This document shows positions 13,583 through 25,377 of a DNA stretch of 64,000 nt, piece by piece. This DNA is from Psoroptes ovis. Its lineage: Eukaryota; Arthropoda; Arachnida; Sarcoptiformes; Psoroptidae. The stretch is taken from assembly GCA_002943765.1 (NCBI GenBank), contig PQWQ01000001.1, positions 4,065,501 through 4,129,500 of the forward strand. The letters are read 5' to 3'. A program made the translations under genes and the position numbers. How positions within the stretch are numbered: position 1 is the stretch's first letter; every line of letters starts with the position of its first letter. The notes under the pieces are model-generated. The model searched no databases, was not told the DNA's origin, and was given only the letters and a program-made list of their open reading frames with translations.

Positions 13583-15725
13583 TAGGAGATTGAAAATCGA
13601 TCCAATCAAGTCAAAAATAAATCCAAGGTCTATAAAAATTGATTGATCAAAGTTTTTCTATTTTCAAAGATGTTCGCCAATTTGAATTCTTCAAGGTTTC
13701 ACAGAGGTTTGTCAAAAAGTTTCAAAAATCTCATGAGATTATTGACCAAGGATCAAGTTATAATTAGCCGAAATTCTTGCGGTCAGATGCTTTCATTGGA
13801 AATTCTTCGTACTATCAACCTTTTCGTATTCGACACTCAAATTAATCACTAATCACTTTGAATCATCAAATCACCTGATTACATTAAATATCTGATTCGA
13901 TTATTTTCGTTTATTCCTATTGAAAGGTGAATTAAATCATAATCATCAAGCAACGATAAAAACCTTTGACAGGTAAATTCCATGCACCTTGAATTCTGTT
14001 GAATGTCAAGTAATTTTCGGCAAGGAAACCTCTTAAAATTGCTTGGCAGCCAAAAAAAATCCGATATTCAAATCTAAAATCAAAAGAAATTCATTCAATT
14101 TTCTCAGAGGTCGATAGTCTCCTGGAGGCCTAAGGAAAAAATTTCGTGAATATTCATGTAAGGAGCAAAAAGAATTTACTTTGAAACCAAAAAATAAATC
14201 GATAATCAAAGAATTGAATTCAAAAAGCGAAACGAGAAAAATAGCAAAAAATTGCATAGAAAAATGAGCAGCAAACAAGCAGCAGCAGCAGCAACGGCAA
14301 ACAACGACGACGACTCGCGCGACTCTATAAAAATCTTAATTCGCGTATTTTGTTTTCGTTTTTTTTTTTCGTTCTCGTTCATCGATTATTCGTTCGTTTG
14401 TACGCGTTTTGCAATTTTTTCAAATTTAAATCATTTTCTTAATTGTTCGAATCAGTAAAAAGGGTTAATTGCTTCGAAAATTACGCAATTTAAAATAGAG
14501 ATTTTTGAATTTGAAATTTGAATGTTGTCAAGGTTTTTTTGAATGTTTGCAAGGTTTTTTAACTATTTTTCTGAATTTTTAAGATTTCGGAATTTAAGAT
14601 TTTGGCCCGAAGAGCAAGGTGAGAATATGATCCTTTGACCCTTTGGGCCCTGAAGATAAAAATTTCAGGAAAAGAGAATTTCAGAAAAATTCGTGAAAAA
14701 ACTGAGGAGATAAGCGAAGAAGATTCGAAATCAAAGTCAGAATTCTTGAAAAATATGGTCAAAATTAAAGTTTGAAATGTCAACTTTTTCGCCCGATACA
14801 GACTAACTTTGACCGAAATTTTTCTTGTTTGGTTTTCTTGGAATTAATTTAAATTTTCTTTTTAAATTTTAGAGATTTGAATTTTCGTCGAGTTTTCACT
14901 ATAATCAATTGATTGGAAATTTGATCGGCTAGTCTTACAGTACTTGGTCTTTGAGGCTAGGGTCTTAGAAATTTAATTATCTTAAAACAGAAATTTGGTC
15001 AGATTTTGCAAGAGCCCCCTCGAAAAATTTACTCATTCTTCCATTTGGTCTTATTCAAAGTTATTTGAATTCAAATTGAACCTTTGAAATACCTAATACC
15101 TTTGAAAAAAAATGTATAATCTTTGAATTTTTTTTTATTTTCCTGCAAACAAAAATTTGACTCTTTTTGTCTTTTGTCCTCACGGTATTCGGCTGTCAAA
15201 TTTTTCCTAAGATTTCGCTCCGTTCGCGGCTAGCAAACAGATTGCTGTCAAGGGTTGTTGTTGTTGTTGGGGGTGGCTGATGACAGATTGTTCGAATCAA
15301 ATGAAAACCTTTGCTCAAACCTTATGCTTTTTGAACTGGAGAAAAACTTATTAAAGTTTCAAAAATTTCCTGGTAAAAAACCACGAAGATCGAAAATTTG
15401 AAAAAGTTTCCGGAATCTTTCTCGGATTCTCAAAAAAAACCAAGACAATCAGTCAGCTGATTATGAATCTTGGTGCTTCACAAAATCTTAAAAGGTTTGA
15501 GCCTGTAAAATACTCTAAAACTCAGAAATCTTTCAAGAAAACATCAGGAGATTTCAGCATAGAAAATTGCTGTAAAACGTTCGGAAAATTATTTTGGAAA
15601 ATCATTTTTTTCAAACTTTCGGGAAACCTTTTTTTTCCATGAAAAAAAGTAAATTTCATACATTGATTGTGAATAACTAGCATCGTATAAACATTACAGG
15701 AAAAAAAAATTCGAGTGAAATAGTC

Positions 15726-15789
15726 GAAAATGTCAGAAACTTTTCGAGGAAAAAAAAGTAAATTTCCTCGAAAAGTTTCTGACATTTTC
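15726..15789. repeat. Perfect 27-bp inverted repeat with 10-nt loop
   Basis: Positions 15726-15752 and 15763-15789 are exact reverse complements (27 of 27), separated by ten bases of A-rich loop. Transcribed on either strand it would form a fully paired hairpin. No mismatches means the inversion is recent or maintained. There is no coding or terminal-repeat context to mark it as part of a known element. Confidence 0.85.
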
Positions 15790-17533
15790 TTTCCATTATC
15801 TATCATCATTATTTATTCTCCAGTGAACAAGTCATTTTGCGAAAGTAAATTAAAAATCATACTTAGACTTTGATCGACGACAATCAGAGAGAAGGAAAAA
15901 AAAAACAGCTTGCGCAGCAAGGAAAAATCTTTTGGAAAGAAAAAAAAAATTTACGTGAATACCTCGAGGGCAAAATACACAACAACAACAACAGCCAAGT
16001 GACCATGCATGCCGCCACCACCACCACCACCGCCACCACAAACATCAAAACCATTGATTATCATCATCATCATCATTATCATTGAAGCATTTGTAGAAAA
16101 TTTACTTCTTTGCTTCTTCACTCAATTCATTCATTCATTCACTCAACTTAATTACGAGAAATGTTTGACCTCGAGTTGATTAAAGGTCATCATGATGATG
16201 ATCATCGCCATCTACATCAAAGGTTGCACACCCACTCTTTCTTCATCAGAAAAAATTTAGCCCTATATTTTATCTGATTTTTTCGAATCTGATGGGTGTG
16301 TGCCGGTTGTTTTTTTTTTTGCATGTGCATCATATGCTCAAATATAGTCAAGGAATTTTGTCCCCCATCAGATGGATGATGCCCCCCATCATACATTCTT
16401 CAAAAAAAAAAAAAAAAAATTGAAATAATCATGATTCTATATAATCATTCTCATACTGGATGAACATACTCCCTCCGCTATGATTTTTTGTTTGTTTGTT
16501 TGTTTGAAAATGATGTTCGAAAAAAAAATGAGTATAAACAATGAGTTTATACCACTACCACAATGTAACCTGATCAATTCAATGATGAGCCACTACTACA
16601 AAGACTATATATTTTCATTCATTTCATTTCAAAATGTCAAAATCGAATGTTTTTAGTTGTGTGTTTATATACAAAAATAAAAAAAAAATGGGAAAAAATG
16701 AAAAATGGGGGCCATTCATTGATAATGGAAACATGAAAAAATGCTGAAATGAATAAAAAAAAACGTTTATCACGAAAAAATGAAATTTTTTCAATCAAAA
16801 AAAAAAAAAAAAAAATGTTTTTGAAAAATTGAGCACACACAAAATAATAATGAAATATGTTGTTCATTGTGTTTATGCGTGGTGTGCGCTTGTGCTTGTT
16901 TGTGTGTGTGTGTGTGTGTGTGTGCAAATATCTACCGAAATTTTGCTTACGAAATGACTGAAATTTAAGCTTCAATACACACAACAACAACGACAGCAAC
17001 AGCAGCCAAACCTCCACTCAAATAATTTATTTATTCGTTTATTTATTTATTTTCATACATTTTTTTTCCTGTTTTGTTTATTTGATGATAATAATAATTT
17101 TATAACATTCAATTCTCTTTTTGGATATACACAAAAACAAAAACAATGACGATAATGACGACGTCTAACGACGACATGAATTTTTCAAAAGAGTCAAAAG
17201 TCCAAAATTTTTGAGCCTAAAATAATCAAATCCGAGCAATGGAAATTAATGGGTAGAAATTTTCCCGTAAAAATTTTTGAAAAAAAAAGTTTTGGAAAAC
17301 ATTCGAAAAAAAGGTTCGAATTCGAAATTTGAATCTTTTCGAAATTCGAAATTTTTTAGATCGTTTTCATATCAACAATAAAACAAATAATGCACAAGTA
17401 TTCATTGTGTATTTTTTTTTTCAAAAATAAAATTGAAATAACACAAGTGTTCACCATTCAGAAGACATACATATCACGAGTTTGATATGATGATAGTCGT
17501 CGTCGTTGTTTCTGTTGTTTTTGTTATTATCGA

Positions 17534-17560
17534 TGATGACGACGACGACGACGACGAGCT
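17534..17560. repeat. (GAC)n/(CGA)n trinucleotide repeat
   Basis: About eight tandem GAC/CGA triplets, flanked by GTC/GTT triplet stretches on the left that are roughly complementary to it. Confidence 0.75.
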
Positions 17561-17931
17561 GCTGCCATCGACAACTCCACCATCTCTCAATACTTATAGC
17601 CACTCAAATGTTGACAACCTGGAATTTCTCGTTTGAATTTCGAGACTTCTAACCTGCCAAACCCGTGCGTGACTCGGGCAATCTTATCATCTTTAGTGGT
17701 AATACTGTACAGCTTTGTATTCAATCTCTCATCAATAATTGGACCAACGAATGGTTCATCGATAAGCAGACATCAAACACATTTGTTTCATGTATCTAAT
17801 ATGTATGCGAATGTAAACGAAACGATGAAAAATGGTACAAACAACTCCACATGCTTTATTAAACTCCACTTTTGTAAAGATAAAAATGGCAAAAAAAGAA
17901 AAAAATTGAATGAAAATTATGTGTGCTGTGA

Positions 17932-17956
17932 GCTGCTGCTGCTGCTGCTGCTGCCC
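17932..17956. repeat. (CTG)n trinucleotide repeat
   Basis: Seven to eight tandem CTG units. It could encode a Leu or Gln run, but no supported exon contains it. Confidence 0.75.
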
Positions 17957-19082
17957 AGGCATTGACAGGCCTGTGTGAAATTATTGTTTTGTGTATTTTT
18001 TTTCGTTCATTCGTTTGTTTGTGTATCTGACATTTTTCACATTATTATTATTTTCAATATGTGAATATGTGCTTAGTGTTGTGTGTGTGTGTTTTTAGTC
18101 GCATAGATAGATCAGTTTTTTTTCATTTCTCAGCAAAAAAAGAAAATTTTTTCTTCGCCAAAAAGTTGGGTGGATTTAATTTCATTTCATTATTTCGTTT
18201 TTCGTTTTAGCATTTAATGGATGATTGGCAATATTTTGGCCCAGGCCCATCAACGGGGGGTCTTCAATTTCGAAATCATACAAATGCAAAGCAGCAAAAA
18301 AATAATCAGAAAACTTTTCTGAAGCTAACTCAGCTTTCGATTAAGTAAAAATAGATGCCGATGCCCGAGTGGAAATCGGGCAAAGCAGAGCTGAACCTTT
18401 GGAAATATTTGGCAAAACGAAAAAAAAAATCATCTGATCATGTCAAATGATGAAGCTATTCGTAATATGTCGAACAGATAAAATTTTCCAAGTTGGCATT
18501 TTTTTTTCATTTATTTTATCCTAAAACTTTGTTTGATTTGATAGAAAAAATAGATCTGTGTTAAAATAGATTTATTGTACGCGAACAAAAAAGTTGAGCC
18601 AACTTTATTCATAGCATTGAATTAATGATTGTTAACATATCTAAATGAATGGTCCATATGCACACACACAACACGGTATAATGAGTACAAATGTGAATTC
18701 AAAAATTGTCTATAATCGAATTTTTGAAGAAGCACAAAATTGAATAAGTAATGAGCGCATTTATACGCACCACAAATTGATTGATTTTTTTTTTTTTTTT
18801 GATTTTACTCGTTTTTTTTCGATCTTTGCATTCAAATTAGTGGTCAGCGCAGCGCAATCGTTTTTTAGGCGCTTCCACGATCATCGTTGCGGGTTGTTCC
18901 TCTTTGGCCATTGTGCCCTGCGGCTCCTTTTGGGTCCTTACGATCCGGTAGGCGAGTCAGTTAGATTAAAATAGAGCCCAGAAATGTACACAGAATTTGC
19001 TTCCGTGTCCGCAATAATCGACGATGGGGGTGGCCTATGACCTGTAATGATTAGATCGAATCAGATGATGATTTATGATTAA

Positions 19083-19290
19083 TATATGAAACTAAATTAA
19101 AATCAATCTAATACATCATTTGAATATAATATATAATATTTATTTATATAAAAACATTTAAAACAAATAAAAATTGAAAATTAAAATGTGTGTTCTAACA
19201 AACAAATTGACTACGTCTTTTATACTGATCGGTTGCATTCACGTTTGACATATGTAGTGTGTACAATCATAGTTCATATTATATTATACT
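19083..19290 (-). mobile_element. Ty1/copia-type 3' LTR
   Basis: The sequence is nearly identical, in inverted orientation, to 22838-23042. On the minus strand it carries a TATA-like CAGTATAAAAGACG and an AT-rich 3' end. It lies just downstream of a copia RNase H end and a purine tract (ACGGGGAAG), the expected order of polypurine tract then 3' LTR. Exact ends are uncertain by about 10 bases; TGAACTATG to GTTTCA would give canonical TG...CA ends. Confidence 0.8.
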
Positions 19291-19323
19291 TCCCCGTGAT
19301 TGTACATACGACATATGATAAAA

Positions 19324-19560
19324 TTATTTGTGCGATAGAAAATTAAATGAAGATTTTTTCAAGACAGCCGATGAGGTTGGTTTGGTGAGGGGGTCGGCTA
19401 ATTGGTTTGCCGTATTTACATATTGTAATGTTAAATTGTCATCTCGTATATTCTGCAATATATATTTCTGATTTAATTCAAGATACTTTGTACGTTTCAT
19501 AGTTTTATTGTTAATCGTATATATTGCCGATTTGTTGATTTGTAAATTGATGATTTTTGA
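19324..19560 (-). pseudogene. Ty1/copia Pol fragment, RNase H C-terminus
   Basis: The minus frame has intact copia landmarks: RTKYLELNQKYI (the family's T-K-H/Y-I/L-x motif region), LQYVNTANQLADPLTKP (typically x-Y-x-x-T-x-x-x-L-A-D-x-x-T-K) and a stop codon at 19324. Upstream similarity ends near 19560, so only the last roughly 75 residues remain. Position and strand match the LTR at 19083-19290, so both belong to one 5'-truncated element. Confidence 0.85.
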
Positions 19561-20413
19561 TTATGGAAAATTCAAGCCAAAACCACGTTTGAAACTGTAC
19601 TCATGAATATGCTTGATTTTGATCCAAAGAAAATTGAGTGCATTCAATGAATGTGTGCAAAGATTAGCTAATGAATTGGTTATGTGAATAATTGAGAAGA
19701 AAAAGTTTCCGCAAAGCCATGTACGTTATTTGTGAACAGTCGAAATTCTTTCAAAGAATCATTGTAATAGTTGAAAAAAACGTGGTGATAAGAAAATTCG
19801 AAAAATAAATCAGATAAAAAAGTTTCGAAAAGATTGGTGAAAATTCATATAAAATCGTTTTGCATTTTAAAAATTATCACATTCTATCCATTTCCATGAG
19901 CGAATTTTGAAATATCTTGAAACTAAATCTTAGAGAAATGGAAAAATTCTGTAATTTTTTTTATCAATCGTATCTATCATTTCATCAATGTTAATGTTCC
20001 AACCAAATAATAAGTTTCTTATTATTTTAATTTGTTGTTCAATCAAAAATCATTAATACGAAATAAGCCTCGGAGCGTTTGGAATTTAATTGAAAATTAA
20101 AGCTATTAGCTTATTAAGTCATAACGAATTCATCATATTGATTAATGAAGACATATTGTTCATTACAAAAGCATTATCATAAAGATTACTCAAAGAATCG
20201 AGTTATTCTTCGTGTAATCTAGATTTTGGTTCGAAATTAACATTAGTTTAAAGCATTGATCAATGGTGCGACAACGAATCGGCATAGAAATGAAAGATTC
20301 ACAAAAAATGCACTGTTATAGATACTTGTGCATACAAATGGAACAATTAAAAAATGTGAAACGTGATTCTTAATGAAGGTGAAAATCCTAGCGATTGGTA
20401 GAATACATGTTAC

Positions 20414-20728
20414 TTGTATGACAATTATCCGGATATGCCAAATTTATTGAAAAAGAGATCGAGAGAAAAAGATCCATACTATAATCTAATGAAAAAACTA
20501 CTTGACACATTAAAAGCTACATTTGTACCATCCAAATTAGACCTATTAGTCCAAAACCAGTCGGTCTATCAGTTTTGGAAATCGATGTGTAATGAAAAAC
20601 ATCAACGAATTCATTCATATATATTTAAAACATTCATTACTGTTGATGAGTCGATTAAACATTATTCATCAACATGTTTTGAACTAATTAGTCATATCTT
20701 TGCATTGATGTCATTTACACTGGTTTAA
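20414..20728 (+). pseudogene. Unassigned retroelement-like ORF fragment (possible gag)
   Basis: An open stretch of about 104 residues, preceded by an in-frame piece (EGENPSDW) and a stop. The residue mix (Lys/Tyr/Leu, MKKLLDTLKATF) and its place just upstream of a clear gag fragment suggest a gag remnant, but no diagnostic motif is visible. Confidence 0.35.
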
Positions 20729-20831
20729 CAGATATATAAAAAGTGATCGATCGTTGGTTTAGTAGAGCAGTTCAATTGATCAAGTCGATCCGAGCACACC
20801 ATCACCATCACCAAGTTTCAAATTGCAGATC

Positions 20832-21467
20832 ATGATGTTTGTACAACCGCGAGAAATCCATGTCGATGAATCGGTATTAGAATACTTGAATTATTTTAAA
20901 AACGTGGTACGCATCAATAAAATGAATGACGCTGATGCTGAAGCCATGTTGAATCCGACTTATGGTCATCAATCCAGTCGTTAACATCGGATCAGCAAGA
21001 TTCCTTCAAACTAATTTTCTAAGCGATCAAGGAGTCAAGTAAAACGAATCGTAGCGAAATCGTGCAAAATTTTTTCACGATGAGTAGACACAAAAATGAG
21101 TCTCTTGATGATCTCGCTGCGAAAGTGATTAGAATCGTTCAGGATTTGTACCCAGCTTGGGACGAACAAAAAAAAATCGTCACTTGCAAGTGACAGATTC
21201 ATTACATTAATCAGTCCAGATATGAAATTGGCTTTTGAAAAACCTGATGATTTATTAACCGTAGCGGACATAAAAAATTGTGCTAAAATTGCTGAATCTA
21301 AATTGATTCAAGTTGACAAATTTAAAAATTCAAAATCTAAAAACGGGAATAAAAGTGAAAAATTTTGCAAAAATTGTAAGAAAAATAATCACAATACTGA
21401 TGAGTGTCGATTCAATAAAAAACCATCATCAAATGTTCAAAAACAAAATTCAACGAAATTTGTGTGA
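20832..21467 (+). pseudogene. Decayed gag polyprotein fragment with CCHC zinc knuckle
   Basis: The region has a capsid-like stretch (SRHKNESLDDLAAKVIRIVQ, then LYPAWDEQ) followed by a nucleocapsid knuckle with exact C-x2-C-x4-H-x4-C spacing (CKNCKKNNHNTDEC, about 21367-21408). It is broken by a stop after TYGHQSSR and by at least two frameshifts near 20990 and 21180. Pol does not follow. It is a retrotransposon gag remnant; assignment to gypsy or copia is open. Confidence 0.75.
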
Positions 21468-21689
21468 ATCAATGAATCGACACCAGCAAAACCAGCAACA
21501 AGACTAAGACTTGGGCCGATAAAAAAAAAATTATCGATTAAATTTATTCGACAAGGACTGGAATCGAATAATTAACCTGATTAAAGAAGATCAATCAATT
21601 ATCGGCTGTTATTTATTAAAATCATGTGCAACAAATTTTCACTGACACTACATCTACCTAGACGGTGCCATATGAGTCAAAGTAGCTGT

Positions 21690-22136
21690 TTTGAGTTTTG
21701 GCGGTAATGAAATAACGATTGAAGTTTTCATATAAAAAGGCTTGTTTTTCGCTGAAAAAATACGACGTTCGGTATTTATTTTTTTTATTGAACACATTTT
21801 TTTAACATCGTATTTTTTCATTTTATTAATTTTAAAACAATGTTTATTATTTATTAATTCAATTAAGTTATTAAATATTATTTATTCATATTTTCGTATG
21901 CCCAAGTGAATAGTTTAAATCACTTGTCTAGAATAATTTAATGAAGATTTAGAAGAGGTAAATAGACATCGATGACTCAAATTTGAGTCGGTGTTATAAC
22001 ATGATAGCAGAAAAGGATTACGAGTCATTCTGATCAACTATTTCATGACTTTGACAGTCAATTGGTTAAAATAGCTGAATTTTTCTGAAACAATTTATTG
22101 ATGAAAAAAAGTTTCATATTATTTTGGTAGCAGAGC
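21690..22136 (+). mobile_element. LTR remnant followed by a tRNA-iMet-type primer binding site
   Basis: TGGTAGCAGAGC at 22125-22136 matches, over 11 bases, the complement of the 3' end of initiator tRNA-Met, the usual copia primer. A TATA-like CATATAAAAAGG (about 21731) and A/T-rich sequence lie upstream, as in an LTR. The LTR start was not resolved. No gag follows within the next few hundred bases. Confidence 0.5.
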
Positions 22137-22469
22137 AAAATAGCGCTACCATCGTCATCATTCTAAAATTATTTTTTTTTCAAATTCAATTAAATTATGA
22201 CAACTGCTTATCATCTAAGATCCAATGGGCTTGTCGAACGCTTTGATTGAACATTGAGACATTGAAATTACTTCAAAACATTATTTTTGAATAACAACGA
22301 TTTTAAAAAATTTTTAAAAATAATAAAAATTACTCACAAACGAAGCACAGAACACAAATATTTGATATAAAAATGAAAAAGAAATTGAAAACTCTTTTAT
22401 AAAATTAGTTTTGTTTTAATGTTAGTTTTTTTAAATCAGTTTTTTTCATTTGTTAAAATATTTGTAACG

Positions 22470-22768
22470 GTGGATGTCTCCACTAGGTGGCATCCACCTC
22501 CATCATCATATTATTAATCATTTTCATTAATTGACAAATTAATCATTTACATCTACAATACCCATCAGTGTTCATCATTTGAACAATGATAGGTATAAAA
22601 AGGCATTATTTTTCATTTCTTAAGTTAGTTGTTGTTTTTATTAAATAAAATCATGTTAAATAAATTCCTATCTTAGATATTTTTTATCAAAAATAAAATA
22701 TGTACTATAATTTTTGAATGATGAATGATCGATTGATAATAAGTTTCACATTAAATTGGTAGCAGAGC
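22470..22768 (+). mobile_element. Second LTR with primer binding site
   Basis: Starting at about TGTAACGGTGGATG, the segment carries a palindrome (GGTGGATG...CATCCACC), a TATA-like GTATAAAAAGGC and an end near GTTTCACA. It is followed at 22757-22768 by the same TGGTAGCAGAGC primer site seen at 22125. This looks like a 5' LTR, but the interior is cut off within about 80 bp by another LTR copy, so it is a remnant. Confidence 0.6.
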
Positions 22769-22837
22769 AAAACAATTATCATTACATCATCTGTGTATAG
22801 TTTCATGAGTTTTTCAACGTTTCATTGTTTTTACTAA

Positions 22838-23042
22838 TATAATATGAACTATGATTGTACACACTACATATGTCAAACGTGAATGCAACCGATCAGTATA
22901 AAAGACGTAGTCAATTTGTTTGTTAACACACATTTTTTAATTTCAATTTTTATTTGTTTTAAATGTTTTTATATCAATAAATATTATATATTATATACAA
23001 ATGATGTATTTGATTGATTTAATTTAGTTTCATATATTATTT
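22838..23042 (+). mobile_element. Solo copia LTR, inverted relative to 19083-19290
   Basis: A near-identical, oppositely oriented copy of the LTR at 19083-19290: shared ATGAACTATGATTGTACACA, TATAAAAGACGTAG and TTTAGTTTCATATATT, with a few indels. No primer site, coding sequence or purine tract of the same family adjoins it, so it is best read as a solo LTR. Confidence 0.75.
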
Positions 23043-23229
23043 ACCTTGTGTTTTTTTTTTTTTTTTTGTTTCCTTTTTTTTAAATGGTGTGCTCGTTTTT
23101 ATTTATTTATAATTATTATGCAATAAACAATTTTCAATCAATTAATTAATAATCATCAAACTGCTGCTGGTTCATCAAACACCACATTTATCTCTGACCC
23201 GAATTTAATTGCTTGTATGCAAAATCTCA

Positions 23230-23715
23230 AAATTTCAGCTAACGGCCTCGCGTTTATTATTGACGTGACTCCGTATAAAATTTGTACGAAATTCTTCATA
23301 TTCAATATTTTTTGCCCATGTAATGGATTTAATTGCTTTCTTGACTGACTTGATTAATGACTCCCATGCTACCCCTTATGCGGACTGTAAGGAGTAATAC
23401 AATGCCACTCGATGTATGGTCTGCCAAGACCTTCGTTGATTATCTTCCCAAGACTCGTAAAATTTTTTCCGTTGTCGCTATAAATTTTTGAAGGCCACCC
23501 ACGGATTGTTGCAAATATTTTAAATGCCGTTAATACTTCATTGGCAGATCCATTTGCAATTGGTTCGAGATGAATTGCGCGGGTAACTAAACATGTGAAA
23601 ATCAGGCCCAATAATTTTTCCGGTAACCTCATCTCAAACACATCGATTTGTTTGTTTTGTGAAATAATTTTGTAAAATAAATTTTTAAAATAATACGTCG
23701 TCCTAAGATCGAACT
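23230..23715 (-). pseudogene. BEL/Pao retrotransposon integrase core, frameshifted
   Basis: The minus strand encodes the integrase core with family features: LIFTCLVTRAIHLE, then PSKIYSDNGKNF carrying the second catalytic Asp and the D-N pair, and after a shift near 23376 a WESLIKSVKKA segment carrying the Glu. The first catalytic Asp lies upstream of the preserved part. The frame is interrupted by one indel and then stops. Similarity begins abruptly at 23715, where a hAT fragment on the other strand starts. Confidence 0.8.
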
Positions 23716-23916
23716 CCGGGCATGGCATTAAACATGCTAATACCATTCTGCACAACATACCTCTGTGAATGTACATTTTCCGCATTGTATTTCATTAAAT
23801 CAGAATACCGATCGAGCATAAAAAATGTTAAATCAGTATTACGACCGGCAGTCTCCAACATTCCGCCACGATTTGAAAGACTCTGCGATCAAAAACAACC
23901 ACATCCATCGCATTGA
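23716..23916 (+). pseudogene. hAT transposase C-terminal dimerisation fragment (ZBED5-like)
   Basis: The frame from 23722 reads IPFCTTYLCECTFSALYFIK, then SEYRS, LRPAVS, PPRFERL and QPHPSH with a stop. This order of aromatic and hydrophobic positions (T-Y-L-C-E-x-x-F-S-A-L, then LR-A-S-x-x-P-R) is the C-terminal dimerisation region of hAT-derived ZBED5/GTF2IRD2-type proteins. About 64 residues survive; the catalytic domain is absent. Confidence 0.75.
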
Positions 23917-24379
23917 TATTGTCATTTGAAAATTTAAATCTACTTTTATATGTAAAAATTAGTTAAATAAAGATGTTATCGAATAAAAGGAAAGATTTCA
24001 TCGTTAAATTGTAACCCTTTGCTGAATTGATATGTCCTATCCGTATTGTGTGTGTTGGTCGAAAGCAGTGACCGTTTATTTAAATTATTCTGTATTTTTA
24101 TACATTTTTAAATGGATAAAATCAAATGATATATTTATTTACAAAAGGGTGGGGCTTATGCTAGCGCACAATGGTTCATCCGTATAAGACGTACGCAAGG
24201 ATTGATTCATACAAAACGTATCGGGGTAGCGAGAAATTGGCACTCATAAATGGGTTAATAAACCAAAAAAGTTTAAGAAGCCCTACTCTGCGGAACTCAA
24301 CAAGCATATCCAGCCCAAATCATGAACGATGATCCACCGTTCAATGGTATGACGTCCGAAATATTTAGCCATTATAGAT

Positions 24380-24505
24380 CAACTAAAGAAATACGCGGCA
24401 AGATTAAAACCAAGTCCAAATCGCGTAAATACACAAATTAAAACATTTATACTCAAAGATTTAGACAATTGTGAATATGTATGGGTAAGAAACGAAAATA
24501 TCAGT
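24380..24505 (+). pseudogene. Ty3/gypsy integrase C-terminal fragment
   Basis: An open segment contains LKKYAARLKPSP, then FILKDLDNCEYVWVRNENI. The x-F-x-x-K-D-L-x-x-C-x-x-V-x-V-R pattern is typical of the C-terminal part of integrase in CsRn1-like Ty3/gypsy elements. About 40 residues remain before a stop; upstream is scrambled. Confidence 0.65.
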
Positions 24506-25377
24506 GGATCCAACGAACATTGATTTTCCTTCTATTGCCCCAACACAACCACAAAAAAAATTACACGGTTCAAACGAAAATTTTGAATAATTGACAATTT
24601 AATAATTTTAATAATTTAAATTTAAAAATATACATTGTTTTGAAATTTTGTTGATGACTTTGTTACAAATAAATAAATAAATAAACATAAACACTGTTCA
24701 AAAAATTGTTTGATATTTTGATAATCAATAATAATAATTTGATATGTTGAGCAGAGTAAAAACAATTATGAAGATGACAATACTTGTGTACTTATACGCG
24801 AAGCTGATAGAACTTGAACAAACGAATCGAAGAAGAAATATTTGATTTTATTCAAATCATTTAATAACGAAACAAAATTAATAATCAACAAAATGATGTT
24901 GATGATATGAAAAACAAAACATAATTCAAATTAAAAGAAACATTCAATTGAAAAACAACAATCATAAATGTGAATCATGCCTTTCAAACAAAGGCATTAT
25001 TCATAAACAATCTATGATGTGATGAACGTGGCGCCATGGACATGTCAGTGCCCATCACATATGAAAATAGTACAATAATAATAATAATGATAATTATTGA
25101 CAGAGAATAAATTAAAAGAATATAATGATTTGAATGGTGTTTGATCAATGATGGCTTTTCAATCAACTGATAATCATTGCTGGGATGAACAAGTCGATTT
25201 TATTTGGGATTTTCATACTCTTTACACAGCGATTTCCAGCAATTTATTCAAATTTTCACCATCAGATTCGTAACGATTCCAGATTCTCCTCGATAGAGAC
25301 CCGATATCAATGCCTTTTTCGATGAATTCGATGTATTTGATTTATTAATATATTGTAGCGATCAAGCTTACGACCAT

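Larger units (their letters stand above)
13583..18830. other. Gene-free stretch with hairpin and microsatellites
   Basis: A/T-rich sequence without a convincing gene. It contains a perfect 27-bp hairpin (15726-15789), GT/CA runs (16902-16924), CGA triplets (17534-17560), a CTG run (17932-17955) and long poly-A (16400-16420, 16798-16815). A minus-strand open frame near 17600-17780 reads as protein-like but could not be assigned. The plus-strand frame 17633-17965 is its antisense shadow. Confidence 0.6.

Noticed and set aside
17633..17965. Plus-strand 110-codon ORF
   Set aside because: Antisense to a more protein-like minus frame, and ends in a Leu run from the CTG microsatellite.
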